64,000 bases of DNA from Coleofasciculus sp937127375 (GTDB lineage: Bacteria > Cyanobacteriota > Cyanobacteriia > Cyanobacteriales > Coleofasciculaceae). Numbering within the stretch: position 1 is the first letter of the stretch; every line of letters begins with the position of its first letter. The translations under genes were made by a program, and so were the position numbers. The notes beneath the pieces were generated by a model. It ran no database searches. It worked only from the letters and a program-made list of their open reading frames with translations, and was not told the origin of the DNA. Positions 7,439 to 16,189 of this stretch are shown in pieces. The DNA lies in NCBI GenBank assembly GCA_040218875.1, contig JAVJQP010000108.1; one strand, given 5' to 3'.

Positions 7439-8167
7439 ATGACCATGGTCTCCGCCAAAATTCTTGTCGTGGACGACGATCCGGCAATCCGCAATTTAAT
7501 AATTCGCTTTTTGAGCACCAAGAACTATCAAATGGAGTCGGCGCAGGATGGTAAGACGGCTCTAGCCACATTTAAGCAATTCAACCCAGACTTAATAATT
7601 CTGGATGTGAATTTGCCAGATGCCCTTGGCTACAACCTTTGCCGGGAAATGCAAAGCATCAATGATGTTTTTGTCCTCTTCCTCACGTCTCGCGATCAAC
7701 CCGATGACAAAAATCAAGGGTTCAAACAGGGGGGTGATGATTATCTCACCAAGCCCTTCGATTTAATGGAACTCGAAAACCGAGTTGGGGCGATTTTGAG
7801 ACGTAAGCGAGAAATTACGCCGTCTGACCAACAACGTCTCGTTTACAATCACTTGACGATTGATCCCACCCGTCGGGAGGTGACCCTTCACGACCAACTT
7901 GTCCCCTTGACCGCTCTAGAGTTCGATTTGTTACATTTCTTAGCATCTCACCCGGGTCAAGTCCTGCGCCGTTCTGAATTGATTCAGGAAGTTTGGGAAT
8001 ACGACTATGTTGGAGACCAACGAGTTGTTGACGTTCATATTGGACAAATTCGCAAAAAGATCGAAATCGATGCGAGTGACCCGAAGTTAATCCAAACAAT
8101 TCGGGGGGTTGGCTACAAGTTTGAAGAACCCAACACTGAGCAAAATAATGGGCAACGGTCTGTATGA
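7439..8167 (+). CDS. OmpR/PhoB-family two-component response regulator
   Basis: The receiver domain (residues about 6-120) has the acidic pocket DDD (12-14), the phospho-acceptor Asp56 (LIILDVNLPD) and Lys105 (YLTKPFD). A winged-helix DNA-binding domain follows, ending in the typical VGDQRVVDVHIGQIRKKIE...IRGVGYKFE. It is a transcription factor activated by an unknown sensor kinase; none is adjacent. I chose the ATG at 7439 (MTMVSAKILVVDDD); the frame is open upstream to a GTG at 7394, but that extension does not look like receiver sequence. The paralogue cannot be assigned (RpaA, RpaB and NblR do not match closely from memory). Confidence 0.9.
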   Translation: MTMVSAKILVVDDDPAIRNLIIRFLSTKNYQMESAQDGKTALATFKQFNPDLIILDVNLPDALGYNLCREMQSINDVFVLFLTSRDQPDDKNQGFKQGGDDYLTKPFDLMELENRVGAILRRKREITPSDQQRLVYNHLTIDPTRREVTLHDQLVPLTALEFDLLHFLASHPGQVLRRSELIQEVWEYDYVGDQRVVDVHIGQIRKKIEIDASDPKLIQTIRGVGYKFEEPNTEQNNGQRSV

Positions 8168-8171
8168 AAAA

Positions 8172-8206
8172 CTGACACCATGACATGAGCTTGGTGTCAG
8201 TTTTTT
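8172..8206 (+). terminator. Rho-independent terminator after the response regulator gene
   Basis: A perfect 9-bp stem CTGACACCA/TGGTGTCAG with an 11-nt loop is followed by TTTTTT, starting 5 nt after the stop codon. Confidence 0.9.
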
Positions 8207-8486
8207 AGTTCATCACGAATTACTTCATCATAGACTGCCTACGATTAAGTCTTACATCCTGTCTATCAGCAGCCGCCCGGATTCCCAAGACCGATAGAAT
8301 TTTGATTCCCCCCTTACCAATCTGATGTTGGTTACTTTTTCATTCATAGTGAGTGCCACCTTTAGGACATCAATGTCCTGACGTTTTGTGGAATTTTAAA
8401 CACTGAAAAATGAGAACAGCTAGGGAAACATGAGTTAGTATCTACCAATTCTTTGTCTTCACGTTCGCTGACAAAATAGTTTTTAG

Positions 8487-8771
8487 CTAGCTTGAGACGG
8501 AGTAGCGGCTTGGGTTTTTGCTATCTGTTGAATCAGCTTCAGAATTAGCTTGCTGCTGAGTTTCAGACAGGGCAGGTGTTTTCGCCGCTTGTTCTAATTG
8601 TTGAGCCTCCCGCTTAAATTCCGTTTCAAATTCTCTCGAGGCATCTTGAAAACCACGAATAGCTTTCCCTAGACTCTGACCAATCTCTGGTAACTTTTTC
8701 GGACCAAATACTAATAACGCCACGATTAAAATCAGCGCCATTTCCGGTAAACCAATACCAAAAACGTTCAT
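8487..8771 (-). CDS. tatA: Sec-independent twin-arginine translocase subunit TatA/TatE family
   Basis: This 94-residue protein starts with one membrane helix (MNVFGIGLPEMALILIVALLVF). The family-defining FGPKKLPEIGQSLGKAIRGF hinge and amphipathic helix follow, then a charged, poorly conserved tail. TatA oligomers form the pore that moves folded twin-arginine proteins across the thylakoid or plasma membrane. A GGAGG ribosome site lies just upstream. tatC is not next to it in this window. It is codirectional with psbH, but the gap is about 190 nt. Confidence 0.93.
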   Translation of the reverse strand: MNVFGIGLPEMALILIVALLVFGPKKLPEIGQSLGKAIRGFQDASREFETEFKREAQQLEQAAKTPALSETQQQANSEADSTDSKNPSRYSVSS

Positions 8772-8963
8772 TTCATAACCTCCTGATGTACTAATAGCTA
8801 TTTCTATTGTGTATCCAATGTGAAAGTCTAACTTTTCATTGATAATTATCTCCCCACTGACAAGCAGACAGGGAGAGGATATTCATGGTTCATGCCTGAT
8901 TAGAGAAAAGTTTATGGCTATGAACCATGAACTATGAACCATGAACGCTCAAAACCTAGAGAC

Positions 8964-9167
8964 CTATTGACCTAGGCTCCTCCAATCCACATTGATGTTC
9001 TCCAGCAACAGCGAGGAGTTGTATAGCTGCAAGATAATTAGCAAGAAAACGAAGAATAAGAGCATGAACACTGCCATTAAGGGCGTTGTTCCCCAACCGG
9101 GAGCTACTTTACCATATTCAGAGTTCAGGGGTTTGAGAATATCTCCTAACCGCGTCTGTTGTGCCAT
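8964..9167 (-). CDS. psbH: Photosystem II reaction centre protein H
   Basis: This 67-residue protein begins MAQQTRLGDILKPLNSEYGK, continues with VAPGWGTTPLMAVFMLLFFV and a single membrane helix, then a short lumenal tail ending DWRSLGQ, as in cyanobacterial PsbH. It is a thylakoid subunit of photosystem II involved in the QA/QB side and chlorophyll-protein assembly. It is divergent from psbN, an arrangement conserved in cyanobacteria and plastids. The 85-bp gap between them must hold both promoters. Confidence 0.97.
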   Translation of the reverse strand: MAQQTRLGDILKPLNSEYGKVAPGWGTTPLMAVFMLLFFVFLLIILQLYNSSLLLENINVDWRSLGQ

Positions 9168-9252
9168 GGGTCACCTATGATTAATTTCGATCACGTTTTG
9201 TAATGTTCTGTAATATTATAGAGGAAGAAGACTCATTTATATAATATCCACA

Positions 9253-9384
9253 ATGGAACCTGCAATAGTTCTTAGCATTTCAGTCGCTGTGATTCTAATC
9301 GCCGTCACTGGCTTTTCTATCTACACAGCGTTTGGTCCGCCTTCGGCTGAATTGAGTGATCCATTTGAAGACCATGAGGACTAA
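9253..9384 (+). CDS. psbN: PsbN, photosystem assembly protein
   Basis: This 43-residue ORF reads MEPAIVLSISVAVILIAVTG, then FSIYTAFGPPSAELSDPFEDHED and a TAA. Length, the single membrane helix and the C-terminal FEDHED match PsbN. PsbN is not a stable photosystem II subunit; in plastids it assists assembly and repair of reaction centres. It is divergent from psbH, which supports the call. Confidence 0.96.
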   Translation: MEPAIVLSISVAVILIAVTGFSIYTAFGPPSAELSDPFEDHED

Positions 9385-9526
9385 GCTGGGACTTTCCGGT
9401 CTGAAGAGAGGGGAGTTATTTCTGAGCTTCGCTTTATTTGTGAGCTTTGCTCCACGGCGCTAACACAAGGAGTTATTGGTCAAAAATGCTAGACTGATAA
9501 CTTGCTACTTTAGGAACTAAAAATCT

Positions 9527-9757
9527 ATGCTGCATCGGCGTTACCAGTTTGATTCGAGTCAAATTATGCACCGGGCTGAGGAGCTAGTTACCGCTGCTTC
9601 TAACCGCTATCGGATTACGGTGCAAGTGGCAAATCGGGCAAAGCGCCGTCGCTATGAAGATTTTGAAAATCTGGATGATCCAATGATGAAGCCAGTACTG
9701 CGGGCAATCATTGAGATGTCTGACGAATTGACTCAACCGGAAATTATTGGGGATTAA
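9527..9757 (+). CDS. rpoZ: DNA-directed RNA polymerase omega subunit
   Basis: This 76-residue protein starts MLHRRYQFDSSQIMHRAEELV and contains SNRYRITVQVANRAKRRRYE, the conserved omega core of cyanobacteria. The acidic tail DELTQPEI is also typical. Omega helps fold and stabilise the beta' subunit and affects sigma factor use. It is a single gene with no obvious operon partner. Confidence 0.95.
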   Translation: MLHRRYQFDSSQIMHRAEELVTAASNRYRITVQVANRAKRRRYEDFENLDDPMMKPVLRAIIEMSDELTQPEIIGD

Positions 9758-9783
9758 AGGCGGGCGCTAGGGGAGCAATGTAG

Positions 9784-9803
9784 AGACGTAGCATGCTACG
9801 TCT
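9784..9803. repeat. CATG-centred palindrome, copy 4
   Basis: The perfect palindrome AGACGTAGCATGCTACGTCT starts 26 bp after the rpoZ stop. It could act as a transcript-end structure but has no U-tract. Confidence 0.8.
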
Positions 9804-9887
9804 AGGAGCTGGGGAAGAGGAAAATAGGTAATCTTCTACCAGAGAGGGAGTAATCTTTATGGCGACAGCTATATCATCCTATTCACT

Positions 9888-10520
9888 ATGATCCAACTGA
9901 AACGGAAGGGTAAGGCGACGCGCTACTTTGTGCTGTTCACCCTTGCCATTCTGACGAGTATCAGCTTGTGCTGGGGCAAAGCGGGGATTAGGACTATCCC
10001 CGTTTTGTCAATTATAAGTTCCCAACCCGCCAGCGCCCAATTAATCCGATCGCAGGATACTTGGCGTCAAGTTTATGAACAGTTGCCCGATTTTCCCAAA
10101 GAAAACCAGTATGTCACCAATGAAACGGGCGAAGTCAATTTAGAGAGTACATTGGTAAGTCGTCTGATTCGTTATCACCTGTATGAGAAAAGACGTCTTC
10201 CTAATTATCGGTTTGATTGGAAGTTGACGCTGGCTGACTATCTTGGGGCGAATGAGTATATCAATGAATCTGACTATCCTGGTAGTAGCACGTTAACGGA
10301 AAATCCGATGTCAGGCGATCGCGCGGCGATAGAAAAGCTGACTCGCCAGCAGCGAGAGGAGTTGATTGAGGTTTTGGTTAGCATTTATAATCCCAATCGC
10401 CCCGATCCTCAAATGTCAACACCCAGCCCGCAACCGTCGCCGCCTTCTACTCCAACTCGCCCATCTAAGCCCCGATTACCTCAACCTGGGGATGCTGATT
10501 TACTGAACATCAATTTTTAA
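9888..10520 (+). CDS. Secreted/periplasmic hypothetical protein, cyanobacterial
   Basis: This 210-residue protein has a basic N-terminus, a hydrophobic stretch (about 14-30) and a likely signal-peptidase site near QPASAQ (residues 47-52), so export is likely. The mature part contains DTWRQVYEQLPDFPKENQYV and a helical region. It ends in a proline-rich linker (residues about 178-203) and a short tail (DADLLNINF). I recognise no catalytic motif. The pattern is that of a conserved cyanobacterial exported protein of unknown function. Confidence 0.65.
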   Translation: MIQLKRKGKATRYFVLFTLAILTSISLCWGKAGIRTIPVLSIISSQPASAQLIRSQDTWRQVYEQLPDFPKENQYVTNETGEVNLESTLVSRLIRYHLYEKRRLPNYRFDWKLTLADYLGANEYINESDYPGSSTLTENPMSGDRAAIEKLTRQQREELIEVLVSIYNPNRPDPQMSTPSPQPSPPSTPTRPSKPRLPQPGDADLLNINF

Positions 10521-10692
10521 CATTGCCATTTAGCACTTGTTGAGCCGTTAGCACAAGGTTGGGGAATAGAGAAGAGTGAATGCGATCGCTCCCTCTATAG
10601 TCTGTCGGGTAGTCTAGAGCCACCAACTGATAATAGAAGCGTTTCCAGGTTTATCAGTCTTGCCCATCCGGTATTCTGCCATTTCCTATCGT

Positions 10693-11088
10693 TTAAGGGA
10701 CTAACCAATTCTCAAGGTGTAAATTTTGGATATTGACAAAGTGACGCATATTATCAGTGACTAAACAATCAGACCGAGAAAGAGCAACGGCGGCAATGAG
10801 TGCATCAATTTGTCCAGTTGGTCTACCGATTTGTCTGAGTTCTCCTTGAATTTTGCCAAATTCGATAGCGGCATTCTCATCGAAGTTAATTTTAGGCAGT
10901 TGGTTGGCAAATTGTTCAACAATCAGCAGATTTTGCTGAACTCGACTCGAACAATAGACGCCTTTATAGAGTTCTCCAAGAACTAGAGTCACCAGATAAC
11001 AGTCTTGGTATTTTTGCTGAAAATGAGCGATCGCCGATGGGTTTCCCTGAATAATCGCTATACAGATATTTGTATCAAGCAAGTACAT
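10693..11088 (-). CDS. vapC: VapC-type PIN-domain ribonuclease toxin
   Basis: This 131-residue PIN domain has the acidic metal-binding set of VapC: Asp5 (LLDTNI), Glu39 (LGELYKG), Asp95 (QIDALIAA) and Asp112 (LVTDNMRHF). VapC toxins cleave tRNA or rRNA when freed from their antitoxin. It lies 8 nt after the small gene at 11097-11348 on the same strand, the usual antitoxin-first order. All key residues are present, so the toxin is probably active. Confidence 0.88.
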   Translation of the reverse strand: MYLLDTNICIAIIQGNPSAIAHFQQKYQDCYLVTLVLGELYKGVYCSSRVQQNLLIVEQFANQLPKINFDENAAIEFGKIQGELRQIGRPTGQIDALIAAVALSRSDCLVTDNMRHFVNIQNLHLENWLVP

Positions 11089-11096
11089 CTGAATAG

Positions 11097-11348
11097 TTAG
11101 TTGAAATTATCAAAATCTATCGGTTCACCCAAGTCAGCATGGCGTTCTCTATCAATCTGAGCAAAAATGTCTCCGATTTCTTGATCATCCTTCCATGCGC
11201 CAATAATGGCTTGTAGCTGTTGCCAATTTGGGTCAGGGTTCGATAAAGTAGTATCAGGAATTTCAATAAAAATTTCCACGCCATTAGGCACGGGAAGTTC
11301 TTGAAATAGCTCTATAGTTTTGCCGCGTATAATTCCTTTAACTTTCAT
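11097..11348 (-). CDS. Antitoxin of the VapC pair (AF2212/DUF104-like)
   Basis: This 83-residue protein opens with a small beta-hairpin (MKVKGIIRGKTIELFQELPVPNGVEIFIEI) of the kind seen in DUF104/AF2212-like antitoxins. An acidic, helical tail follows that could wrap the toxin. The family assignment is tentative; its position just ahead of vapC is the main support. Such proteins usually bind their own promoter and repress the pair. Confidence 0.72.
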   Translation of the reverse strand: MKVKGIIRGKTIELFQELPVPNGVEIFIEIPDTTLSNPDPNWQQLQAIIGAWKDDQEIGDIFAQIDRERHADLGEPIDFDNFN

Positions 11349-11448
11349 GGGGGATTGTTGTGGTAATTTCTATTGCACTATTGTAGCTTTACTCGGGTAG
11401 GTTCGTAGTCAGGGAACCTTAGCCCTAAAAAATAGGTTGACAAATTGA

Positions 11449-11673
11449 TTGAGTTTACGGGGCAGTTTGCGGCTTAAAGTCTCACCAGACTATATCAGAC
11501 ATCACCAACTTTGGCATGAGTTTAACAAGAGATTTACAGAGCAAGTAATAAGCAGTTTTGCCGACGATGTTTATGTGCTTGAGGTTAATAGCGTAGATAT
11601 GCCAACCAATAAGAGAGAAGTGATTAGGTTGGTAAATGAAATAGCAAGCTCAGTTCTTGAGCATGAGACTTAG
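11449..11673 (+). CDS. Possible small hypothetical protein or gene remnant
   Basis: This TTG-started ORF of 74 residues (MSLRGSLRLKVSPDYIRHHQ...) has balanced amino-acid composition and no low complexity. There is no clear ribosome site, no recognised domain, and a spacing typical of decayed DNA. It might be the C-terminal end of a lost gene. I keep it at low confidence because this part of the gap holds nothing else. Confidence 0.25.
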   Translation: MSLRGSLRLKVSPDYIRHHQLWHEFNKRFTEQVISSFADDVYVLEVNSVDMPTNKREVIRLVNEIASSVLEHET

Positions 11674-11827
11674 AGATGGCTGAACGCATACACCAAAACT
11701 GTAGCCCCAACTCAAAGCAGGACATTGATCTGTGAGAAGGTGTTAAGTGTTACGAGAGGCTCAAAAACCTAAAACCTAAAACCTCATCTCAACTAGCATG
11801 TCCCGCTTTAAATTTATAGCCTGTTAG

Positions 11828-13381
11828 TTAATGCAAAAAGTGACGCCTACCTGTCAGTACCATCACCAACCCCAATTCATTCGCCGCCTGAATCGAATCT
11901 TGATCCCGTAAACTTCCCCCAGGTTGTACGATCGCACTTATTCCAGCCGCCGCCGCCGTCCGTACTGAGTCATCAAAGGGGAAGAATCCATCACTGGCGA
12001 GAATACCCCCTTTGGCTTTTTCCCCAGCTTGTTCTAAGGCAATTTTCACCGCACCCACGCGATTCATTTGACCCGCACCAATTCCTAATGTGGTGCGATC
12101 GCGGGTGACGACAATGGCGTTTGATTTAACGTGTTTACACACTTTCCAGGCAAATAATAACTCTTCCAATTGATCCGTTGTCGGTTGCTTTTCGGTGACA
12201 ATTTGCCAGTCGTCGGGGTTATCGACTGCATCATCCGACGCTTGTACCAGTAACCCGCCAGCAATTACTTTTACGGTGTGCTTGGGACCTTGTTGTAAGT
12301 CTGGTAAAAGTAATACTCGTAACTTCGATTTTTTCGCCAGAATCTCTTTGGCGTCGGGTTCGCACTCCGGTGCGACGACACATTCTAAGAAGGTTTGGGT
12401 TAACGCCCCGGCTGTAGACATGTCAATCGGATGGTTCAAGGCGACAATACCACCAAAGGCAGAAACTGGATCAGCATGTAAGGCTTTTTCGTAAGCTTCA
12501 AACAGCGTACCTGCCAACGCCACACCACAGGGATTGGTATGCTTGAGGACGGCGGCGGCGGGTAAATCAGTAAATTCAGTAATAATCCGCCGTGCGGCTT
12601 CTAAATCCACTAGGTTATTGTAACTGAGTTCTTTTCCTTGTACTTTAGTTGCAGCCGTCCAGCCTGTGGGAGTGGTTCCAGTTTGATACCAGGTGGCGGA
12701 TTGATGGGGATTTTCTCCGTAGCGTAGGGATTGCAGTTGCTTTCCAGAGAGGACAAAATCTTCTTGGGTAGAGGATGAGGTGGATGAGGTTTCCTGGGTT
12801 TGGCTGAGGTAGGATGCGATCGCGCGATCATAATCACCTGTATGAGAAAATGCTTCTATCGCACAAGATTGGCGGAATTCTATAGACGGGTGATGCTCAT
12901 GCTGGCGTAATTGTTCTAGATAGGTCTCATATTGACTGGGGTTACACAAAACGGTTAGATGGGCATAATTCTTCGCTGACGCCCGTAGCATCGCCGGTCC
13001 ACCAATATCGATATTCTCGATCGCCTCTGATAACGTCACATCCGGTTTCGCGATCGTTTCTGCAAAGGGATACAAGTTCACCACCACCAAATCAATGGGT
13101 AGAATCTGATGGGCTACCATTTGTTCCACATCTTCCGCCACATCGCGCCGTCCCAGAATACCACCATGAATCCGGGGATGTAGGGTTTTCACTCTACCCC
13201 CTAAAATTTCAGGAAATTCTGTATAATCAGATACTTTAGTTACAGGTAAGTCCGCCTCTTGCAGGGCTTTGGCGGTTCCCCCACTACTCATTAAGGCAAA
13301 GTCAAATTCTGTAACTAACTGACGGGCAAACTCAACCAGTCCAGTTTTATCCGATACACTCAGCAGGGCTAAACGTGCCAT
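11828..13381 (-). CDS. purH: Bifunctional AICAR formyltransferase / IMP cyclohydrolase
   Basis: This 517-residue protein has an N-terminal IMP cyclohydrolase (MGS-like) domain with SVSDKTGLVEFA and GGRVKTLHPRIHGGIL. The AICAR transformylase domain follows, with RYGENPHQSA, the catalytic LKHTNPCGVA, and a C-terminal SDGFFPFDDSV...IVQPGGSLRDQD. It catalyses the last two steps of purine synthesis to IMP. I chose the ATG at 13381 because AGAAGAG lies 4 nt upstream and MARLALLSVSDKTG is the usual start; the frame is open a few codons further. It is an intact single-copy housekeeping gene. Confidence 0.96.
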   Translation of the reverse strand: MARLALLSVSDKTGLVEFARQLVTEFDFALMSSGGTAKALQEADLPVTKVSDYTEFPEILGGRVKTLHPRIHGGILGRRDVAEDVEQMVAHQILPIDLVVVNLYPFAETIAKPDVTLSEAIENIDIGGPAMLRASAKNYAHLTVLCNPSQYETYLEQLRQHEHHPSIEFRQSCAIEAFSHTGDYDRAIASYLSQTQETSSTSSSTQEDFVLSGKQLQSLRYGENPHQSATWYQTGTTPTGWTAATKVQGKELSYNNLVDLEAARRIITEFTDLPAAAVLKHTNPCGVALAGTLFEAYEKALHADPVSAFGGIVALNHPIDMSTAGALTQTFLECVVAPECEPDAKEILAKKSKLRVLLLPDLQQGPKHTVKVIAGGLLVQASDDAVDNPDDWQIVTEKQPTTDQLEELLFAWKVCKHVKSNAIVVTRDRTTLGIGAGQMNRVGAVKIALEQAGEKAKGGILASDGFFPFDDSVRTAAAAGISAIVQPGGSLRDQDSIQAANELGLVMVLTGRRHFLH

Positions 13382-13421
13382 AACTCTTCTCAATTACAAC
13401 CTTATCCAGGATATCTGGGAT

Positions 13422-13457
13422 TTGGTCATTGGTCATTGGTCATTGGTCATTGGTCAT
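13422..13457. repeat. STRR: five copies of TTGGTCA
   Basis: Five exact tandem heptamers TTGGTCA lie about 40 bp upstream of the purH start codon. Heptameric tandem repeats of this kind are a known feature of filamentous cyanobacterial genomes. Confidence 0.9.
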
Positions 13458-13467
13458 GCGTTAAGTC

Positions 13468-13524
13468 GGGGCGGGTTTAGTTACATCTGGGTGTAACCGC
13501 AAAGATAGTTGTGAAACCCGCCCC
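13468..13524. repeat. G/C-arm palindromic element, copy 4 (intergenic)
   Basis: The arms GGGGCGGGTTT and AAACCCGCCCC enclose a centre with AGTTACATCTGGGTGTAACC, one of the best matches to the family consensus. It lies between purH and psaJ. Confidence 0.88.
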
Positions 13525-13544
13525 TACACAATTTCCCCATCTCC

Positions 13545-13579
13545 TGATAACTGATCACTGATAACTGATCACTGATAAC
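13545..13579. repeat. TGATAACTGATCAC tandem repeat
   Basis: About two and a half tandem copies of the 14-mer TGATAACTGATCAC lie between element copy 4 and the psaFJ terminator. Confidence 0.75.
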
Positions 13580-13591
13580 GCCCTCATCAAA

Positions 13592-13630
13592 AATCCCGTC
13601 CTCGCCAATTAGGGGGACGGGATTATTTTT
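13592..13630 (-). terminator. Rho-independent terminator for psaFJ (probably bidirectional)
   Basis: A perfect 10-bp stem AATCCCGTCC/GGACGGGATT has A/T-rich runs on both sides. Read on the minus strand it ends in TTTTT, downstream of psaJ. The plus-strand side also has a T run. Confidence 0.8.
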
Positions 13631-13792
13631 GGGAAACTCAAAATTACGATGAAGCAATAGCGAGTTTTCCGGCTACAACTAATCCTTATAAGTCGGATTT
13701 TTGGATAGCTTGTGGTGGCAATTCTGTTGGGAGGATGTCACCAAATAACAATACCAACAAATTCTCTCCTCAATCTATATCCACCAGTCGGC

Positions 13793-13921
13793 TTAAGGCA
13801 TCGGATGGAAAAGAAGATCCGGGAAAAAGCGGTTAAACTCAATCAAAATTCCGGCGGTAATGGTTAGCCAAACAGCAATTAACACCGGGGCTAAGGACAG
13901 ATACTTGAGAAAATACTGCAT
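13793..13921 (-). CDS. psaJ: Photosystem I reaction centre subunit IX
   Basis: This 42-residue ORF reads MQYFLKYLSLAPVLIAVWLT, then ITAGILIEFNRFFPDLLFHPMP, the classic PsaJ with one membrane helix. It lies 57 nt downstream of psaF on the same strand, the normal psaFJ order. AGGAG precedes the ATG. PsaJ sits beside PsaF at the photosystem I edge and stabilises its plastocyanin/cytochrome c6 docking side. Confidence 0.97.
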   Translation of the reverse strand: MQYFLKYLSLAPVLIAVWLTITAGILIEFNRFFPDLLFHPMP

Positions 13922-13978
13922 CAAACTTCTCCTGAACGTAATAGGTAAGGTCAGTCAATCAATTTGCCAATCTCTAGA

Positions 13979-14473
13979 TTAGCGAGGGGATACGGGAATT
14001 TCATCCGCCTTGGCGTACAATTTGCCAGAGAGGGCTTCTTGTACGGCAGCTAGGGGCCAAATAAAACCAAAGAGCATTTTATTAATTGCCAAAGGCACGT
14101 CGATGATAATTTCTTTTTCTTCGGGATTCTTTTCGCTTTGAATCGCTTGTAAATAGGCGCGACCAACCCAACCAATCCAGCCAGCCATATACAGCCAGAG
14201 AATGCTAGGAATGAGAAAGTCACCAGCTCGACTCCAGCGACCATCCGCAATTAAGTGGGGCAGTCCGTCATCACCACAGAGGGCTTCGGAATAACGCTCA
14301 AAGCGTTTTTTCCCGGAATCGGGGTCGTCGGTGGTTGGACGGGCGTTCTGCGCTCGTTGCTGAAACGCAGGTGATTCACTACAGGGTGTGAGATGGTCAA
14401 AATCAGCCAAGGCTGGGCTGACAAAGCTAAACCAGAGGGTCACGGCGAAAAGTAGAGCCAACAATCGTCGCAT
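13979..14473 (-). CDS. psaF: Photosystem I reaction centre subunit III (PsaF)
   Basis: This 164-residue protein has a cleavable signal peptide (MRRLLALLFAVTLWFSFVSP, cut near ALA-DFDHLTPC). The lumenal domain has two Cys residues (TPCSES and EALCGDDG), and the membrane part ends in NKMLFGFIWPLAAVQEALSG. It docks plastocyanin/cytochrome c6 in higher photosystems and is structural in cyanobacteria. I set the start at 14473, since the open frame upstream lacks PsaF character. It is cotranscribed with psaJ and divergent from tsaD. Confidence 0.97.
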   Translation of the reverse strand: MRRLLALLFAVTLWFSFVSPALADFDHLTPCSESPAFQQRAQNARPTTDDPDSGKKRFERYSEALCGDDGLPHLIADGRWSRAGDFLIPSILWLYMAGWIGWVGRAYLQAIQSEKNPEEKEIIIDVPLAINKMLFGFIWPLAAVQEALSGKLYAKADEIPVSPR

Positions 14474-14626
14474 AGAATTGTTTCCTTTTGTTACGAAATC
14501 AAAAGTTGTATGTACAAAACACAAAAACGATTTGTACACTTCAGCAATCTTACTCTGACAGGTTGAACAGAGTAAAGTTAAGTTAATTAAAATGTAAATT
14601 GAGTTTTTCATTCAGGTTAGGGACAG

Positions 14627-15682
14627 ATGGCTTGTGTTTTAGCCATAGAAACCAGTTGTGACGAAACCGCCGTGGCGGTGGTGCAGGATCGCATCTGTTG
14701 TAGTAATGTCGTGGCATCTCAGATTCCGGTGCATCAGCCTTATGGGGGGATTGTGCCGGAAGTGGCGTCGCGATCGCATCTAGAAATGATCAATACCGCG
14801 ATCGCGCAAGCCTTAACCGAAGCGAATCTGGGCTGGGAGGCGATTGATGGCATCGCGGCGACTTGTGCGCCCGGTTTGGTGGGTTCCCTGTTGATGGGGT
14901 TAACGGCGGCAAAAACCCTGGCTATGGTTCATCATAAGCCGTTTCTGGGCGTGCATCACTTAGAAGGGCATATTTACGCCACCTATCTGATTGAACCTGA
15001 ACTCGAACCCCCATTTTTGTGTTTGTTGGTGTCTGGGGGTCATACGAGTTTAATTTATGTTAAGGACTGTGGCGTCTATGAAATGCTGGGTTCAACTCGT
15101 GATGATGCGGCGGGTGAGGCTTTTGATAAAGTAGCTCGATTGTTACACCTGGGTTATCCTGGAGGACCTGCGATTGATCGGTTAGCCAAGGAAGGAAATC
15201 CTCACGCCTTTAAGTTACCAGAAGGAAGGGTATCGCGTCCCAGTGGCGGATATCATCCTTATGATTCCAGTTTTAGTGGATTGAAGACGGCTGTCTTGCG
15301 ATTAGTGCAAAAATTAGAGCAAGAAGGGGATGAATTACCCGTGGCTGATCTGGCGGCTTCGTTCCAGGAAACCGTCGCGCGATCGCTCACCAAACGGGCG
15401 GTGAATTGTGCGATCGATTATGGGTTAACCACAATTGCTGTCGGGGGTGGCGTTGCGGCAAATAGTGGATTGAGACAGCACCTACAAGCGGCGGCGTCAT
15501 CTCACCAGTTGCGCGTTCTTTTTCCACCGATTAAATATTGTACCGATAATGCTGCCATGATTGGTTGTGCGGCGGCGGATCATCTGAATCGGGGACATAC
15601 CTCGCCCTTAACGATTGGCGTGCAGTCACGGCTACCGATTACCCAGGTGATGGAATTGTACCAACACTCAACAGGCGATTAG
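14627..15682 (+). CDS. tsaD: tRNA N6-adenosine threonylcarbamoyltransferase
   Basis: This 351-residue ASKHA-fold protein opens with VLAIETSCDETAVAVV. It has the metal-binding HHLEGHIYA, the GGHTSL loop, KYPGG-type LGYPGGPAIDRLAKEG, and a C-terminal CTDNAAMIG. TsaD transfers threonylcarbamoyl to A37 of ANN-decoding tRNAs together with TsaB and TsaE. It is full length and essential in most bacteria. The gene is divergent from psaF with 153 bp between the starts. Confidence 0.96.
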   Translation: MACVLAIETSCDETAVAVVQDRICCSNVVASQIPVHQPYGGIVPEVASRSHLEMINTAIAQALTEANLGWEAIDGIAATCAPGLVGSLLMGLTAAKTLAMVHHKPFLGVHHLEGHIYATYLIEPELEPPFLCLLVSGGHTSLIYVKDCGVYEMLGSTRDDAAGEAFDKVARLLHLGYPGGPAIDRLAKEGNPHAFKLPEGRVSRPSGGYHPYDSSFSGLKTAVLRLVQKLEQEGDELPVADLAASFQETVARSLTKRAVNCAIDYGLTTIAVGGGVAANSGLRQHLQAAASSHQLRVLFPPIKYCTDNAAMIGCAAADHLNRGHTSPLTIGVQSRLPITQVMELYQHSTGD

Positions 15683-15853
15683 GACAAAGGAAGGCGCTGA
15701 AACCTTGACCAGTCAATGTTTCCCCTCTGAAGGGGTGACAGGCAGATCAAGAACTTGACAGACAAAGCATTTCAGCCCTTCAGACCCGAAAAGAATGGCT
15801 GTTACCCCCTCTAGCAAAGCATTCCGTTATTTTGTTCTGGGGGGAACTTCAGT

Positions 15854-16189
15854 TTAACTAACCGCAAAACCGTCGTACTGGCGAACGAAAGGTGAATGGT
15901 AGGCTAGGACAATATCTGTTTTAGGAATGCCGGATTCAATAAGTTCATTAGCTACGCCGACTTCTGTACCATCATACTGAATCCAAAGTTTCTCTCCTTT
16001 AATATCAATATGAATCAGGACGCCGTATACACGTTTTTTTTGAAGCCATCCAGTGCGTAAAACTTGATAATGATCTCGATCTTGATCGAACAAAACATCC
16101 ATCTCGATTTCGCCATAGACAGGTTTTATTTGGCTATGTGCCATTAGGATGTCTTGAACAATCTGTCGATATTGGCTCACTTTATCCAT
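15854..16189 (-). CDS. xisI: XisI-family protein (fdxN element excision controlling factor type), copy 1
   Basis: This 111-residue protein matches XisI throughout: MDKVSQYRQIVQDILMAH, then the mid-region VYGVLIHIDIKGEKLWIQYDG and the tail IVLAYHSPFVRQYDGFAVS. In Anabaena, XisI and XisH control excision of the fdxN element together with the XisF recombinase. Most cyanobacterial copies, like this one, have no element or recombinase next to them. It overlaps the 3' end of xisH by 13 nt, so the two are translationally coupled. Confidence 0.9.
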   Translation of the reverse strand: MDKVSQYRQIVQDILMAHSQIKPVYGEIEMDVLFDQDRDHYQVLRTGWLQKKRVYGVLIHIDIKGEKLWIQYDGTEVGVANELIESGIPKTDIVLAYHSPFVRQYDGFAVS